This document shows, piece by piece, positions 1 to 7,848 of a stretch of DNA of 17,187 bases. The stretch is from Acidobacteriota bacterium. Lineage in GTDB: Bacteria; Acidobacteriota; Holophagae; Thermotomaculales; Thermotomaculaceae. The stretch covers positions 1 through 17,187 of the forward strand of contig JAMOUY010000010.1 in assembly GCA_027067895.1 (NCBI GenBank). The letters run 5' to 3'. The notes under the pieces are model-generated. The model made no database searches, was not told the origin of the DNA, and worked only from the letters and a program-made list of their open reading frames with translations. The number at the start of each line of letters is the position of its first letter. Positions within the stretch are counted from its first letter, which is position 1. The position numbers and the translations under genes were made by a program.

Positions 1-501
1 ATCCGAATAAGTATCCCCCTTCATAAAATCTTTGTAAGGTCTGTCTTTGCAGGGAGAGTAAACGCCTACAATTTGTCCGCTTACAAGTATTTTTTCCTCG
101 GATTGAGGGGTTATTCTGTTAATCGGCGAAGGATTCGGTCTTTTACCCGACCCGGATGAATTTCTGTTTTTATCCTTGTATATTTTTCCGCTTGCAAGGT
201 CTGAGAGATATACCAATTTCCATTTTCCGTCTTTGGAAAAAGGCTCTTTGTAAAGTTTTCTGATACATCTGGGATACGTCTCAACCAATTCTTTAAGTTT
301 AAAAGGGTATCTTTTGTGAACCAAATAAAATTTTCTAATAGCCTGTGCATACTGACGGCCTCTAAACAGAAGTTCATTCTCTTTTTCTCTTTTCACAACG
401 TTTGTCCACTTTTCCGCAATCAAAGCCATTGAGATAGAGAGAATTACAACCATCACAATTGTAGCCGTTAAAATATAGCCCTTTTCCTTACCACTCGTCA
501 T
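1..501 (-). CDS. Type II secretion/pilus pseudopilin-like protein, 3' end cut by window edge
   Basis: An uninterrupted frame of 167 codons runs from an ATG at 501 to the window edge with no stop, so the C-terminus is missing. The N-terminus is short and basic (MTSGKEKG), followed by a hydrophobic stretch at about residues 9-29 (YILTATIVMVVILSISMALI) and a charged helix with KREKENELLFRGRQYAQAI. This layout, especially the KRE-rich/LFRGxQYAxAI segment, matches a pseudopilin-like family found next to GspG-type proteins. If prepilin peptidase cuts at G8/Y9, position +5 is Thr, not the usual Glu, as is common in minor or non-canonical members. The start overlaps the upstream pseudopilin by 14 nt, which implies translational coupling. 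The family is recognised from memory; a role in an envelope pseudopilus is inferred. Confidence 0.8.
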   Translation of the reverse strand, partial: MTSGKEKGYILTATIVMVVILSISMALIAEKWTNVVKREKENELLFRGRQYAQAIRKFYLVHKRYPFKLKELVETYPRCIRKLYKEPFSKDGKWKLVYLSDLASGKIYKDKNRNSSGSGKRPNPSPINRITPQSEEKILVSGQIVGVYSPCKDRPYKDFMKGDTYSD

Positions 502-883
502 AGTTTGTCCCGTCAAGCGCTTTGCCGGAATATCCGCTTTTTACATCAATTATACCCGGCTCATAATCTTCCCCCACATCGTCCGGGTTTTCATATTCAA
601 CCTGCCAAGTATCCGAAGATTTTGTAAACGGGTCTTTTGGAATTTCCCTTAAATATCCGTCGTCCACAAGCGTTTCAAGACTGTCGGGGTAATGTCCCTT
701 ATCGGCGTAATACTGCTCAATAGCCTGTCTCATTTGAAAGAGGTTTTCCTTTAAAACGGATTCTTTGGCTTTTATTATAGCCTTTTTGTTAATCTTTACT
801 GCAACAGAGGCAAGAAGAAGTATTATGGTCATAACGACCATTAATTCAATAACGGTAAATCCGCCTTTTTGCTTAAACTCCAT
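488..883 (-). CDS. GspG/PilE-like type IV pilin-family protein (pseudopilin)
   Basis: This 131-residue protein has a textbook class III signal: a short basic leader MEFKQKGG, then FTVIELMVVMTIILLLASVAV. Cleavage is expected after G8, with F9 as +1 and the conserved Glu at +5 (E13). The hydrophobic segment (9-29) continues into an amphipathic helix with IEQYYADKGHYPDSLETLV (about residues 55-73), a signature of GspG and related major pseudopilins. After it comes a DPFT motif (84-87). The end, SGxALDGTNYDEW, resembles the C-terminus of GspG-like proteins. The protein would be an inner-membrane substrate of prepilin peptidase and a subunit of a pilus or pseudopilus. Its start overlaps the phosphoesterase gene by 11 nt. 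Whether it is a pilin subunit or a secretion pseudopilin cannot be settled from the sequence. Confidence 0.87.
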   Translation of the reverse strand: MEFKQKGGFTVIELMVVMTIILLLASVAVKINKKAIIKAKESVLKENLFQMRQAIEQYYADKGHYPDSLETLVDDGYLREIPKDPFTKSSDTWQVEYENPDDVGEDYEPGIIDVKSGYSGKALDGTNYDEW

Positions 884-1610
884 AACCTAACCTTATAGCA
901 AGATGAATAGGAAGCCCTTCTTTTACTATTCTTTCAAAAGCCCTGTTAATGTTGTAATTAACTCTATAAGTATAAATCTTCTGCAATTTATCGTCATAGA
1001 TTATGGCGGATGAGCGTGGGTCTCTGTCCCTCGGCTGACCTACCGAACCGGGATTTACAATATACCTTTTGTTTTTGTCAAGTTTAATAATCATTCTGTC
1101 CAAAAGCAATGTTGTCTTAACATCCTCGCCGTTAAATTCATAAAGTATAGGAATATGAGTGTGTCCGATAAAAGTTATAAAATTTTTGCTTTCCATAAAA
1201 ATCTGATATGCATCAAAATCCGAAAAAACGTAAAAATCTTCATTAATAGGCGAACCATGGGCAATTACAATATTTTCGTTAACCTTCAACGGACCTTGGG
1301 GCATTTTCTTTAAAAAACTCAGGTTTCTTGAAGTAAGTTTTTTTAACGTCCATACTGCGGCCGCTTTCGCCTTGTCATTAAAATGATTGCCCTTTTCAAG
1401 GCCAGAGCATACTTTATCATGATTACCTCTGACATACACCGTGCCTTTCAAAGAGCGAAAAGTATCCACAACTTGATTTGGCGCCCCGCCGTAACCTACA
1501 AGGTCTCCCAAAAACAGAATTCTGTTATATTTCTTTCTTTTAAAGAAAGACAAAACAGAGTTAAAGGCATCAATGTTTGAATGAATGTCACTAAGAACTA
1601 AGTATCTCAT
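873..1610 (-). CDS. Calcineurin-like metallophosphoesterase (YfcE/MJ0936-like)
   Basis: The 245-residue protein carries the full metallophosphoesterase motif set: D8-x-H10 (SDIH), GDLVGYGG with D36, the RGNHD box (N63, H64), a lone H118 (IAHGSP) and GHTH (H150, H152). These residues bind two divalent metals. A further motif, [12 protein letters not shown] (about 184-195), is typical of small YfcE/MJ0936-type phosphodiesterases. It is probably a cytoplasmic phosphodiesterase or phosphatase; the substrate cannot be read from the sequence. The ATG at 1610 lies 20 nt inside the end of accC, and no strong Shine-Dalgarno is visible, so translation is probably coupled to accC. The start is supported because the family motif (YLVLSDIH) begins almost at residue 1. 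Confidence 0.9.
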   Translation of the reverse strand: MRYLVLSDIHSNIDAFNSVLSFFKRKKYNRILFLGDLVGYGGAPNQVVDTFRSLKGTVYVRGNHDKVCSGLEKGNHFNDKAKAAAVWTLKKLTSRNLSFLKKMPQGPLKVNENIVIAHGSPINEDFYVFSDFDAYQIFMESKNFITFIGHTHIPILYEFNGEDVKTTLLLDRMIIKLDKNKRYIVNPGSVGQPRDRDPRSSAIIYDDKLQKIYTYRVNYNINRAFERIVKEGLPIHLAIRLGYGV

Positions 1611-2949
1611 TTCTCTTAAAAAAATCTTCCATAAAATGGGTGTTAATATCTCCTTCCAAAAACCTTTTATCCTCTAAAATGGCAAGGTGAAGGGGAATGT
1701 TTGTCTTTATTCCCTCAATCAGAAACATTTCCAACGCTCTTTTCATTCTTGAAATAGCCTCTTTTCTATCTTTCCCGTATGCAATAACCTTTGCAATCAT
1801 GGAATCGTAAAAAGGCGGTACCACATAGCCTGCATAAGCCGCAGTATCAATCCTTATCCCCGGGCCTCCGGGAGGATGGAATGCCTCAATTTTACCGGGA
1901 GAAGGCATAAAAGTCTTCGGGTCTTCGGCATTTACCCTGCATTCAATCGCATGGCCGCTTATTTTAATATCCCTTTGTTTTAAATTAAGTTCTTCTCCGT
2001 TTGCAAGCAAAATTTGAAGTTTTAGCAAATCTATTCCGGTAACTTCCTCGGTAACCGTATGCTCAACCTGAATTCTCGTATTCATTTCCATAAAGTAAAA
2101 ATTCCCGTCGGAATCAAGAAGAAATTCAACAGTCCCCACACCTAAATAACCGATTGCAGACGCAACTTTTTTTGCCGCCTGCCCCATTGCTTTTCTCAAT
2201 TCATCCGTTAATGCAACGGAAGGCGCTTCTTCAATTATTTTCTGATGATTTCTTTGTATTGAGCATTCCCTCTCCCCAAGATAAACAACATTGCCGTATT
2301 TGTCGGCAACTATCTGAATTTCTATATGTCTTGGATTTACAATATATTTTTCCATGTAAATTTCGTCGTTTCCGAAAGCGGACAAAGCCTCTGTCCTTGC
2401 GGTTTCAAATTGGCTTAACAACTCGTCTTCATTCCAAACAACTCTCATTCCCTTTCCGCCTCCGCCGGCAGAAGCCTTTAAAATCACGGGATAACCTATT
2501 TCGGATGCCAAAGACTTCATTTCGTCAATGTCCGATACTCCGCCTTTGCTTCCCGGCACAACAGGAACGTTTTTCTTCATAACGGTTTTTCTTGCAACAG
2601 CCTTATCTCCCATAAGCCTGATATGCTCTGGCTCGGGTCCGATAAAAGTTAATCCGCAACTTTTGCATACTTCCGCAAAGTTAGCGTTTTCAGCAAGAAA
2701 ACCGTAACCGGGATGCACAGCGTCCGCTCCCGTTATTTCGGCAGCGGCAATTATTGAAGGAATGTGCAGATAACTTTTATTGCTTTGAGAAGGACCTATG
2801 CAGATACATTCGTCCGCAAATTTTACAGGAAGAGAGTTTTTGTCAGCCTCAGAATAAACGGCAACAGTTTTTATTCCCAACTCTCTGCAAGCATTTATTA
2901 TTCTTAAAGCAATCTCACCTCTATTGGCAATAAGAATTTTGTTAAACAT
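1591..2949 (-). CDS. accC: Biotin carboxylase subunit of acetyl-CoA carboxylase
   Basis: The 452-residue length fits AccC. It carries out ATP- and bicarbonate-dependent carboxylation of biotin on AccB, the first half-reaction of acetyl-CoA carboxylase and the committed step of fatty-acid synthesis. The N-terminal biotin-carboxylase domain starts [16 protein letters not shown]. The ATP-grasp core includes the glycine-rich loop [13 protein letters not shown] (159-171) and [10 protein letters not shown] (79-88). The catalytic region has [20 protein letters not shown] (about 225-244) and [14 protein letters not shown], and the C-terminal domain follows. No frameshift or lost motif is visible. It lies 12 bp after accB with an AAGGA site upstream. 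No accA or accD is present in the window, so the carboxyltransferase must be encoded elsewhere. Confidence 0.97.
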   Translation of the reverse strand: MFNKILIANRGEIALRIINACRELGIKTVAVYSEADKNSLPVKFADECICIGPSQSNKSYLHIPSIIAAAEITGADAVHPGYGFLAENANFAEVCKSCGLTFIGPEPEHIRLMGDKAVARKTVMKKNVPVVPGSKGGVSDIDEMKSLASEIGYPVILKASAGGGGKGMRVVWNEDELLSQFETARTEALSAFGNDEIYMEKYIVNPRHIEIQIVADKYGNVVYLGERECSIQRNHQKIIEEAPSVALTDELRKAMGQAAKKVASAIGYLGVGTVEFLLDSDGNFYFMEMNTRIQVEHTVTEEVTGIDLLKLQILLANGEELNLKQRDIKISGHAIECRVNAEDPKTFMPSPGKIEAFHPPGGPGIRIDTAAYAGYVVPPFYDSMIAKVIAYGKDRKEAISRMKRALEMFLIEGIKTNIPLHLAILEDKRFLEGDINTHFMEDFFKRNEILSS

Positions 2950-2961
2950 AAAATTTCCTTT

Positions 2962-3417
2962 TTACTCGGGTTTAATTGCAAAAAGTTTCTGACCGAATTC
3001 AACAGACTCTCCGTTTTTGGGGAAAATCTTTACTATTACCCCGTTATGCTCGCTTTCTATTTCGTTCATAATTTTCATTGCCTCAACAATACAAAGGACA
3101 TCTCCCTTTTTCACCCTTGTGCCAACCTCAACAAAGGGGTCGGAATCGGGGCTCGGCGCCCTGTAAAACGTTCCGATAATTGGGGAAGTAACGTAAATAA
3201 GTCCGTCTTCTTCCTGTTCAGGCTCACGCACAGGTTTGTCTTCCGTTTGCTTGGAAACCACAACGGGAGGTGCCTCCGAATGATTTGCCTGAACAACTTT
3301 AATCTCCTGAGTTTCCTTTTTTAGTTTAAGACTAAACTCACCCTGTTCAATTTCAAGTTTTGTAAGCCCGCTTTTTGAAAAAGCCTCAATCAATTCTTTA
3401 ATTTCTTTTATATCCAT
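2962..3417 (-). CDS. accB: Biotin carboxyl carrier protein of acetyl-CoA carboxylase
   Basis: This 151-residue protein is the biotin carrier of acetyl-CoA carboxylase. The N-terminal segment (1-35: DIKEIKELIEAFSKSGLTKLEIEQ) is the usual AccB N-terminal region. A Pro/Glu-rich flexible linker spans about 45-72. The C-terminal biotinyl domain is at about 75-150 and contains the EAMKIMNE box, with the biotinylated lysine at K115. The SPIIGTFYRAPSPDSDPFVEVG segment at 78-99 is diagnostic of AccB, as opposed to other biotinyl domains. The start codon overlaps the efp stop by one base (TAATG), and a GAGGGTG ribosome site lies inside the efp end, so it is coupled to efp. Neighbouring accC completes the biotin carboxylase half. 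Confidence 0.97.
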   Translation of the reverse strand: MDIKEIKELIEAFSKSGLTKLEIEQGEFSLKLKKETQEIKVVQANHSEAPPVVVSKQTEDKPVREPEQEEDGLIYVTSPIIGTFYRAPSPDSDPFVEVGTRVKKGDVLCIVEAMKIMNEIESEHNGVIVKIFPKNGESVEFGQKLFAIKPE

Positions 3418-3977
3418 TATTTCACCCTCTCAACGTACTGGCCTGTCCTTGTATCTATTTTAAGCCTATCTCCCACATTAATAAAGAGGGGAACGTTAAT
3501 TTTTGCCCCGGTTTCCAAAATTGCAGGTTTTGTGCCTCCGGTAGCAGTATCTCCCTTAAACCCCGGCTCTGTTTCTTTTACTTCAAGTTCAACAAAAGTG
3601 GGCAAATCAATTGATATCGGCTCGTTTTTATAATAAAGAACGTCAACTTCCATGTTTTCTTTCAAAAATTTCGCTTTGTCTTCAATTTTTTCAAAAGGGA
3701 TTGAAAATTGCTCGTAAGTTTCCATATCCATAAAAATAAGTTCGTCTCCCTGAGAGTACAAATACTGCATGTGTCTGTCAACAAGGTCAGGCTTGCCAAC
3801 TTTTTCTCCCGAACGAAAGGTTTTATTCAAAACCGCTCCCGTTTGCAGATTTTTCAACTTTGTTCTTACAAAAGCACCGCCTTTTCCCGGCTTTACGTGT
3901 AAAAACTCTATAATTTCAAATGGGGTGCCGTCAATTTCAATTTTTAAACCGTTTCTGAAATCACTTGTGTCATACAT
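3417..3977 (-). CDS. efp: Translation elongation factor P
   Basis: The 186-residue length and domain order are standard for EF-P, which binds between the P and E sites and rescues ribosomes stalled at consecutive prolines. The N-terminal KOW-like domain begins with [20 protein letters not shown]. Its loop PGKGGAFVR places K32 at the lysine that is beta-lysylated by EpmA in Escherichia coli; no epmA or epmB gene is in the window, so the modification state is unknown. The middle OB domain and C-terminal OB domain follow, with the family ending [18 protein letters not shown] strong GGAGGTGA site lies just before the ATG. The gene starts 12 bp after the aminopeptidase, and its stop overlaps accB by one base. 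Confidence 0.98.
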   Translation of the reverse strand: MYDTSDFRNGLKIEIDGTPFEIIEFLHVKPGKGGAFVRTKLKNLQTGAVLNKTFRSGEKVGKPDLVDRHMQYLYSQGDELIFMDMETYEQFSIPFEKIEDKAKFLKENMEVDVLYYKNEPISIDLPTFVELEVKETEPGFKGDTATGGTKPAILETGAKINVPLFINVGDRLKIDTRTGQYVERVK

Positions 3978-3989
3978 AGTTCACCTCCG

Positions 3990-5087
3990 TTATTCCTGCT
4001 TAATGAGTATAAGTTCTTTTGGATAATCAGTCAATACGTGAAGTGCGTCATTCTTTACAACAACCATATCTTCTATGCGAATTCCAAACCTATTTTCAAA
4101 GTAAACTCCCGGCTCAACGGTAAAAACCATACCGTTTTGAATTACAAAATCATTGAAAGGGGAAATCATGGGGCTTTCATGTATGTCAAGTCCTACTCCA
4201 TGTCCCAAACTGTGTTTGAAAAAATCCCCCAAACTTTCTTTATCAAGACATTCTCTCGCAATAGCGTCTATTTGAAAGGCTTTCATGCCGGCTTTCGCAC
4301 TTTTTATAACATTTTTCTGACAATTAAGAAGCGATGCATAGATATTTTGGAAAGAAGAATCCGGTTTCCCGAAAAAAACCGTTCTTGTAAAATCCGAACA
4401 ATATCCTTTATAAACTCCGCCAAAATCCATTAAAACAGGCTGATTTTTTTTTAACTCTATGTTTTCCGGCTCGCCATGAGGCATGCTTGTTTTTGAGCCG
4501 AAAAGAACAATCGGGGGAAAAGAAACTTTTTCAAATCCTTCAAGTTTAAGCATTTCTTCAAGTTTTAATGCAAGTTTTCTCTCAGTTATTCCTTCGCCAA
4601 GAAAAGAAAGAATTTCATCAAAAACTTTAACCGTTTTTAAAGCCGCTTCTTTTAAAATTTCAATTTCGGAATTATCTTTTACACTTCTTAAATTTTCGCT
4701 AATGTTTTTCTTAAAAAGAAAATTAACCGTCGGAAGCCTTGAAGAAAGTTCATTATACGCTTCGCAGTATGTTTTCGTTTCGTCCAAAAAAATTTTTTTT
4801 AGTTTTAGGCGAAAAATCAAGCCTGATACATCATCGTAATAACTTGTTTTTATTTTGAAAAGTTGCCCGAAGCAGTTTTCTTTTTCAAATTTTTCAAAAT
4901 ATCTGAAATCCGTTATAAGAAAAAGTTCGGTTTTTGTTATAAGCAAAAAAGATTTTGTACCTTTAAAGCCGGTAAAATAAAAAACATCTTTGGGGTTAAA
5001 AAGCAAAATTCCTTCGTCTTTTTTTAAAGACAAATTTTCCCTTAATTTTTCAATTCTTTTTTCATAGTCAAATTTTGCTTGATTCAT
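3990..5087 (-). CDS. pepP: M24-family Xaa-Pro aminopeptidase/dipeptidase
   Basis: The 365-residue protein has the two-part M24B layout: an N-terminal creatinase-like domain (about 1-130) and a C-terminal pita-bread peptidase domain (about 140-360). All five dinuclear-metal ligands are visible: D221 (MDFGG), D232 (CSDFTR), H296 (SLGHGVG), E325 (FTVEPG) and E339 (RIEDM). The accessory histidines H204 (MPHG) and H303 (DIHESP) are also present. The expected activity is cytoplasmic removal of the residue before proline from short peptides. The exact choice between PepP and PepQ is not certain. The start overlaps the preceding small gene by 4 nt (ATGA). Close linkage to efp, accB and accC is a widespread bacterial arrangement. 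The link to proline-dependent EF-P is suggestive only. Confidence 0.92.
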   Translation of the reverse strand: MNQAKFDYEKRIEKLRENLSLKKDEGILLFNPKDVFYFTGFKGTKSFLLITKTELFLITDFRYFEKFEKENCFGQLFKIKTSYYDDVSGLIFRLKLKKIFLDETKTYCEAYNELSSRLPTVNFLFKKNISENLRSVKDNSEIEILKEAALKTVKVFDEILSFLGEGITERKLALKLEEMLKLEGFEKVSFPPIVLFGSKTSMPHGEPENIELKKNQPVLMDFGGVYKGYCSDFTRTVFFGKPDSSFQNIYASLLNCQKNVIKSAKAGMKAFQIDAIARECLDKESLGDFFKHSLGHGVGLDIHESPMISPFNDFVIQNGMVFTVEPGVYFENRFGIRIEDMVVVKNDALHVLTDYPKELILIKQE

Positions 5088-5416
5088 AAAAGCGTTTTTA
5101 TAACTCTGTGATAGGTTTTAATGAAATCAAAGTACGCTTTGGGAAGTTTACCTTTTTCAACAACCAATGCAACAAAAAAATCCTCGTGTTTTTTTACAAA
5201 AAAATGCAAATCTCCGACTTTAATAATGTAACGGTCGGGATTAAGAAGAGGAATGCTTTTTAAAGACGATATAAAATCAAGCAATTCAACTGCAAGCATT
5301 TCAGGCTCATGAGTAAAATCGTAAAGTTGCTCGGAAGCATAAATAAGCAGCGCCTGACTATCAAAAACAAGAATTGATTTTATTTCAAGGTCTGAAATTA
5401 AGCGCTTGAATGCCAT
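5084..5416 (-). CDS. Small Roadblock/LC7-like protein
   Basis: A 110-residue protein without signal peptide or membrane segment. The pattern is helix, then SILVFDSQALLIYASE (about 14-29), a long helix (LAVELLDFISSLKS, 41-54), then the strands YIIKVGDLHFFVKKH and FFVALVVEKGK (63-90), and a final helix. This alternation resembles the compact Roadblock/LC7 fold used by MglB-type scaffolds and GTPase regulators, but similarity is at the level of pattern, not strong motif. The start lies 19 nt inside the end of the TPR gene with only a weak GAGAG upstream, so translation is probably coupled. The next gene starts in its stop codon. Position after pilMNOPQ suggests a role in controlling or placing the pilus machine, which is inference. 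It could instead be an unrelated small alpha/beta protein. Confidence 0.6.
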   Translation of the reverse strand: MAFKRLISDLEIKSILVFDSQALLIYASEQLYDFTHEPEMLAVELLDFISSLKSIPLLNPDRYIIKVGDLHFFVKKHEDFFVALVVEKGKLPKAYFDFIKTYHRVIKTLL

Positions 5417-6465
5417 TTTATTCTCTCTAACCAGTTTTGTAATTTTTCAATTTTTTTCATAACATACTCACTTTTTTCTCCGCCTCTCAACTTTGCCTTA
5501 ATCCTATCAATATCAATCAACAACTCTTCGTTTTGATTTTTCTGATAAAGATTTTCCAAAATTTCCAAAGCCTCTTCAAGCATACCCTGTCTTTCATAAA
5601 TAAGAGCAAGGGTTCTTGTTTTAATTTCAGGCTCTTCTTTTTTATCAGGCAAAGTTACGGTTGCGACCTGTTCCTGCAAAACTCCGGTTACAATTTCATC
5701 TTTATTTACCGTTTCAATTTCAGATTCTATCTTTTCCTCTTCAACTTCAATTTCATGTTCCATTTCGTCAATTTCATTCTCGCTTATAACAAAATCTCCG
5801 CTGTCAGACTCCTCTATAATAGTATCCTCGCTATGAAAAGAAAGCGGGGGTTTATCATTGTCGGCGTTTTCTTCCTTATCGGAAACAACGACTTTATTGG
5901 AAGAAACAATATCTTGCAAACTCTTTTCCAAATCTTTGTCCAACTCTATTTCTTGTTTATCTTTTTCCTGATCAAATTCAGTGTTTTCATTAATCTCTAT
6001 CACTTTGGTTACATCATCTTCCCGCACCTCTTCCTTCTTTTCCTCTTCAACAACTTCATTTCTCTCTATCTCAAAAGTTTCTCCGGTAGAAATTTGCGAA
6101 GCAAGATTTTCCTTTTCATTGATTTTCTGTTTTATTTCTTCAAGATAAGAATGGTTGGCAGGCAAAAGAAAGGTAAGAAAATCAACATGACTTTTGGCTT
6201 CGTTTATGTTTCCCAATTCCAAATTTGCATCAACCGCAATTTTTCTCGCCTTTATGTTGTCCGGTGCGGAAAATATAACCTCATTGGCAAAAGCCAAGGC
6301 TTCTTCATAATTTCCAAGATGGAAAAGACATTCGGCTTTCAAAACCTTTGCCGTAATAAAGTTGGGGCATAATTCGAGGCACTTGGTAATTTCACCAAGT
6401 GCCTCTTTATAATCGCCGTTTTTTATCTTTTTTTCTACGCTTCTTACTATTTCAACCTTTTCCAA
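5398..6465 (-). CDS. TPR protein with long acidic linker
   Basis: The 355-residue protein starts with tandem TPR-like helices (about 1-115; for example NGDYKEALGEITKCLELCPN and LGNYEEALAFANEVIFSAPD). A strongly acidic, low-complexity linker rich in Glu/Asp follows (about 128-280). It ends with one more TPR unit (RTLALIYERQGMLEEALEILENLYQKN, about 284-310) and a conserved-looking tail, KIEKLQNWLERIK. There is no signal peptide, so it is probably a cytoplasmic scaffold or adaptor. The only sensible start is TTG at 6465, preceded by an AGGGG site 5 nt upstream; the same frame is closed by the lipoprotein stop 18 nt upstream and there is no ATG near the N-terminus. It overlaps the Roadblock-like gene by 19 nt, suggesting the two products act together. 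Confidence 0.8.
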   Translation of the reverse strand: MEKVEIVRSVEKKIKNGDYKEALGEITKCLELCPNFITAKVLKAECLFHLGNYEEALAFANEVIFSAPDNIKARKIAVDANLELGNINEAKSHVDFLTFLLPANHSYLEEIKQKINEKENLASQISTGETFEIERNEVVEEEKKEEVREDDVTKVIEINENTEFDQEKDKQEIELDKDLEKSLQDIVSSNKVVVSDKEENADNDKPPLSFHSEDTIIEESDSGDFVISENEIDEMEHEIEVEEEKIESEIETVNKDEIVTGVLQEQVATVTLPDKKEEPEIKTRTLALIYERQGMLEEALEILENLYQKNQNEELLIDIDRIKAKLRGGEKSEYVMKKIEKLQNWLERIKWHSSA

Positions 6466-6480
6466 ATTTACCCCTAAATA

Positions 6481-7827
6481 TTAATTTGTTGTCTCTTTAA
6501 GTTTAACCTCAAAAACTGCATTTACAATCTTGCTTCCGGAATATACGGAAAGCACAAAGGTTGTATCGGCATTAATAGGAGGTGTGGTGATGGAATTAAG
6601 TCCTGTAACATCAATAGGTCTCGGATTGTTATTCGGGTCATTCCACGGGAATAATTCAACCTTGTCATAAGTTCCCTGAATTGTCCAATACAAGGTTATA
6701 ACATCACCCTGCTCAACTTCATTTCTCGTACCTACAAACATTGTAATTTCGGCATCGGTAACATTGGAAACATTTAAAGTAGTCTCGGCAGTAGCTATTC
6801 CACCGGAACTATTTTTAGCCATCAAGAAATACTTTGTGGTATAGCTCGGACTAACGGTAACTTCTCCGGAAGGAGCGGTTAAAGAAGTACCGCCGGGATA
6901 CAAAGTAAGGTTATCCGCATTGGATACGTCATAACTAATCACAGCCTGCTGGCCGGGAGTGATAGTATCCGGAGTTACCATAAAAAGATTAATTACAGGA
7001 TTTACAGTACCGCCTGCACTGGCAGCAGATTGTATTTCCAATTCCTCGGAGGCAGTACCATACGGACTTACAACAAGCAATGTTACTTTTAAAGGCGGTG
7101 TGACATTTCTAAGAGTATAGGAACCGTATGGATAGTTGTCCTCATTGGGAGGCAAATGAATATCTCCGGGATTTATAATAATGTCAGAAATATCTCCCGA
7201 GAGTAACCAATATAATGTAACATCATCGCCATCGGAAACAACGGTTTTGTCGGCACTGAAAAGTTCAATTGACGGTGCCAAATTTGCCGTATCATTTCCG
7301 TAATTTGCTATTGTTACACCAACCGTACCGGTTGCCTGAACATATTGACCAGAGCCGTTTTTACCGTAAAGAGTAATTTCTGCATTCATGTCATAAGGCG
7401 CCATATGTCCAGCCAAAACACCTGTTGTTTTTTCTTCAAGCCTTACCAATTCAAGACTAAAAGAAGACGTGCTATTTACAGTTACCGTCTCGGTAATTGC
7501 TTTTTCAAAATCGTTAAAAACCTTTCCTCCGTCACTTCTTGAAAAATGGACACTGTATTTGTAAATTGTCACATCATTAAAGTGAGACGGTGTAGCAGAT
7601 GAGTTTTTCAAATAATTGCTTACAGTAACTGTAACGTAATCAGAGGTTATTCCGTCCTGACTATTAATCATATCTGCTTCAACATTGTTGGTATTACCCT
7701 CTGAAAGAATGCTCTCAACCTTAAAGGTTGCAGGGACTTGTGCGTCTCCTTCGGCCCCTCCGCTGCAAGCAACCATAATACCGAGCCCCAACACAAGGCT
7801 AAAAAATGCCAACCATTTCTTTAACAT
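6481..7827 (-). CDS. Lipoprotein with three tandem Ig-like domains, in pil operon
   Basis: A 448-residue exported protein. Residues 1-20 form a lipoprotein-type signal (basic MLKK, hydrophobic core, then MVAC) with C21 as the likely lipidated residue; Met at -3 is less usual than Leu. A beta-rich N-terminal domain spans about 28-175. Three related Ig-like domains follow at about 185-266, 277-353 and 360-442. Each opens with a (S)I/N-LF or ITMF strand, then VxxGDxVTLYW-type and ending TTxFxLxxxS-type motifs. A good AAAGGAGA site lies 6 nt before the ATG, 21 bp after pilQ. I do not recognise a named family. Placement suggests an outer-membrane or periplasmic partner of the PilQ secretin, for example a pilotin, peptidoglycan anchor or surface adhesin. 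The first two roles are pure inference. Confidence 0.8.
   Translation of the reverse strand: MLKKWLAFFSLVLGLGIMVACSGGAEGDAQVPATFKVESILSEGNTNNVEADMINSQDGITSDYVTVTVSNYLKNSSATPSHFNDVTIYKYSVHFSRSDGGKVFNDFEKAITETVTVNSTSSFSLELVRLEEKTTGVLAGHMAPYDMNAEITLYGKNGSGQYVQATGTVGVTIANYGNDTANLAPSIELFSADKTVVSDGDDVTLYWLLSGDISDIIINPGDIHLPPNEDNYPYGSYTLRNVTPPLKVTLLVVSPYGTASEELEIQSAASAGGTVNPVINLFMVTPDTITPGQQAVISYDVSNADNLTLYPGGTSLTAPSGEVTVSPSYTTKYFLMAKNSSGGIATAETTLNVSNVTDAEITMFVGTRNEVEQGDVITLYWTIQGTYDKVELFPWNDPNNNPRPIDVTGLNSITTPPINADTTFVLSVYSGSKIVNAVFEVKLKETTN
6502..7275 (-). repeat. Three tandem Ig-like protein repeats in the pil-operon lipoprotein
   Basis: Three divergent copies of about 80 residues each are encoded here. 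Shared positions include the opening strand before a V/I-x-x-G turn, a YW or SYD strand (TLYWLLSG, ISYDVSN, TLYWTIQG), a central proline or PGG/PWN turn, and a closing strand before a final beta strand. The copies are too diverged to be visible as DNA repeats, so they are old duplications rather than a recent expansion. Confidence 0.7.
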
Positions 7828-7848
7828 ATCTTTCTCCTTTTATTTAAT

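Noticed and set aside
111..377. Open minus-strand frame of 88 codons near the left edge
   Set aside because: It lies out of frame inside the longer 167-codon pseudopilin frame (1-501), which has a hydrophobic N-terminus, family motifs and coupling to the upstream gene.
5533..6372. Plus-strand open frame of 279 codons, rich in Phe
   Set aside because: It is antisense to the Glu-rich TPR gene; GAA/GAG codons read backwards give TTC/CTC, which explains the Phe-rich, stop-poor frame. No ribosome site or domain pattern is seen.
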